Shown here: in pieces, positions 32,677 to 33,907 of the stretch
Layout of the letters: the number at the start of each line of letters is the position of its first letter
How positions within the stretch are numbered: the stretch's first letter is position 1
Assembly (NCBI GenBank): GCA_026461505.1
Contig: JAPJMW010000152.1
Span: 1 to 33,907, forward strand
Direction: 5' to 3'
From: Beijerinckiaceae bacterium
Lineage (GTDB): Bacteria; Pseudomonadota; Alphaproteobacteria; Rhizobiales; Beijerinckiaceae
Length of the DNA stretch: 33,907 nucleotides
Translations under genes and position numbers: made by a program
Notes under the pieces: model-generated
Seen by the model: only the letters and a program-made list of their open reading frames with translations
Told to the model about the DNA's origin: nothing
Database searches by the model: none

Positions 32677-33723
32677 TTAAGCCTGCCAACCATGGGCGTC
32701 GCGCACCTTAATCATCGCGCCTAAAATATCGTTCCATGTTTGTTGTTGCATCATGACGGCATTGGGGAACATGCAGCCATCCCAACACATATGTTGGAAC
32801 GCTTTAGTTAGATTTCCTGATCCGTCGCGAAGCCATAAACCCGCATGCTTGGTTACATCGAGCTTTCCATTCGGATCTTTCACTTGGCAGTGACGACCGG
32901 TCTTATCATGCGAGCCTGAGCCAAATACTGAGCCATCATTTTGCGCTACGTGAAAATCGAAAGTCCATGGACGAAGCTTGTCGGTCGTTTGTTTTAAAGC
33001 CGCGTCAAGAACAGCCTGGTCCTTCCAATCAAAGTTTTCCGGTAGAAGCCTTGATTCAGGTGCGTTATAGCCCATCGTATAAAGGAGCGTATGGGCCATA
33101 TCCGCCTGGAATCCGAGGGTTTTTGGGCGCCCGACGGCTTCGAGCGTATCGATCATAGCCTTCCAGCTATGCATTCCGCCCCAACAGATTTCACCTTCGG
33201 CCGCCAGCCTTTCGCCATAGGATTCGGCTACGTCACAGGCCTCGCGGAAGGTTTGCGCAATCAGCTTTGTGTTAGCAACGGGATCTTTTGCCCAATCCTC
33301 GACGCTCGCGGCTGAATCGATGCGAACAACGCCATATTTTCTTACGCCATGGTCTTTGAGCTGTTTGCCTATCGCACATGCCTTGCGCACCATTTCAACA
33401 AATTGCTTACGATCGGTAGCGTTGCCCATTGCCGAGCCGCCACCGACAGGTGGCCAGACCGGCGCGATTACGGTTCCTACGGCCAAGCCTAAATTAGAAA
33501 TTTTATCGCCCAGCTTTTTTATCTCGTCCGGCGACGAATCGATGCTTGTGTGAGGATCAGCGAGGAATAGATCAACGCCGTCAAATTTCACACCGTTGAC
33601 TTCGGCCTTCGCAGTCATGGATAACATCGTATCTAGATCAATAGGTGGTTCTGAGTCACCGCCTTTGCCGACGAGGCCGGGCCACATGGCATTATGCAAT
33701 TTAGGATAGATATTGGCAGCCAT
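32677..33723 (-). CDS. sugar phosphate isomerase/epimerase-like TIM barrel protein
   Basis: A 348-residue protein of the xylose-isomerase-like barrel family (AP endonuclease family 2 fold). Candidate metal ligands are a Glu in [16 protein letters not shown] near 176-178, Asp208 and His211 in [15 protein letters not shown], and His270 or so in [30 protein letters not shown] near 83-100 is a glycine-rich loop. GGGGGA precedes the ATG. It sits between two Gfo/Idh/MocA genes in one operon, an arrangement common for epimerases and dehydratases acting on inositol derivatives or 3-keto sugars. The reaction cannot be fixed from sequence. Confidence 0.88.
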   Translation of the reverse strand: MAANIYPKLHNAMWPGLVGKGGDSEPPIDLDTMLSMTAKAEVNGVKFDGVDLFLADPHTSIDSSPDEIKKLGDKISNLGLAVGTVIAPVWPPVGGGSAMGNATDRKQFVEMVRKACAIGKQLKDHGVRKYGVVRIDSAASVEDWAKDPVANTKLIAQTFREACDVAESYGERLAAEGEICWGGMHSWKAMIDTLEAVGRPKTLGFQADMAHTLLYTMGYNAPESRLLPENFDWKDQAVLDAALKQTTDKLRPWTFDFHVAQNDGSVFGSGSHDKTGRHCQVKDPNGKLDVTKHAGLWLRDGSGNLTKAFQHMCWDGCMFPNAVMMQQQTWNDILGAMIKVRDAHGWQA

Positions 33724-33808
33724 TTTATTTCCCCCTTTTTAAATCATCTTTCATTTTTTCAGACGTAACGGTTGCTTCTTTGGCATACTCATTATCGTCG
33801 AATTTCTT

Positions 33809-33907
33809 TTATACCTTTGTCCATCGTCCGGCTTTTGCCGATGAGGCGATAGCTGCCTCGATAAAAGCCAATCCCTTTACGCCGTCATGGATGGTAGGAA
33901 AAAGAAC
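33809..33907 (-). CDS. Gfo/Idh/MocA family oxidoreductase, C-terminal end (cut by window end)
   Basis: The last 32 residues of a minus-strand gene entering from the right edge, ending at TAA 33811-33809. The sequence [20 protein letters not shown] followed by [10 protein letters not shown] matches the usual tail of Gfo/Idh/MocA dehydrogenases (P-T-F-x-D-G-x-R-x-x-x-x-x-E-A then W-x-x-V/L). It lies 85 bases before the barrel gene's ATG, probably in the same operon, which would give two dehydrogenases around one barrel enzyme. Confidence 0.7.
   Translation of the reverse strand, partial: VLFPTIHDGVKGLAFIEAAIASSAKAGRWTKV

Overview
The window looks like a chromosomal stretch of an alphaproteobacterium, probably a Hyphomicrobiales (rhizobia-like) species of moderate GC. 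The basis is gene content and protein style: Ugp-type and Pot-type ABC operons, glucuronate catabolism, a hydantoinase cluster, Gfo/Idh/MocA dehydrogenases with xylose-isomerase-like barrels, and a Pls/PosA synthetase. This is inferred from families, not from a marker gene. I see no rRNA, tRNA, CRISPR array, phage gene or transposase. Compact operons alternate with AT-rich spacers that hold gene remnants and a small dispersed repeat.

Layout. 1-3.6 kb: the 3' end of a GFA-family gene, a lone molybdate-binding protein (ModA), a VIT/CCC1 transporter reduced to its two ends, then a convergent PPK2 / PhoH pair sharing a terminator. 3.8-7.9 kb: a complete UgpC-B-A-E-like ABC importer operon, convergent with a class II glutamine amidotransferase. 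8.9-9.9 kb: a quinone oxidoreductase gene with two in-frame stops. 10.3-14.8 kb: a two-gene cassette of a Pls/PosA-type membrane NRPS (adenylation, carrier, six membrane helices, three hexapeptide/condensation-like domains) and a 4'-phosphopantetheinyl transferase. 15.1-20.7 kb: a GntR regulator, uxaC, an orphan ABC ATPase, a remnant of uxuA and uxuB, so the hexuronate pathway is present but its mannonate dehydratase is broken here. 21.0-29.2 kb (minus strand): hydantoinase, an NTF2-like protein, a PotABCD-type importer with a Tat-exported binding protein, hydantoin racemase and a CodA-like amidohydrolase, which together read as uptake and breakdown of a cyclic ureide or related amide. 29.4-33.9 kb (minus strand): an NTF2-fused flavin monooxygenase, then a Gfo/Idh/MocA - TIM barrel - Gfo/Idh/MocA sugar or polyol operon cut by the window edge.

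The most interesting items are: (i) the Pls/PosA NRPS-PPTase cassette, whose hand-read specificity residues suggest a basic amino acid and hence a cationic homopolymer; (ii) a family of about 32 nt repeats in four spacers, all on the plus strand, two of which bracket the NRPS cassette, with base changes that keep a hairpin paired; (iii) several decaying genes (uxuA, VIT, quinone oxidoreductase) inside otherwise intact operons; (iv) hairpins between the binding-protein gene and the first permease gene in both ABC operons. All coordinates and alignments were read by eye and no search was run.
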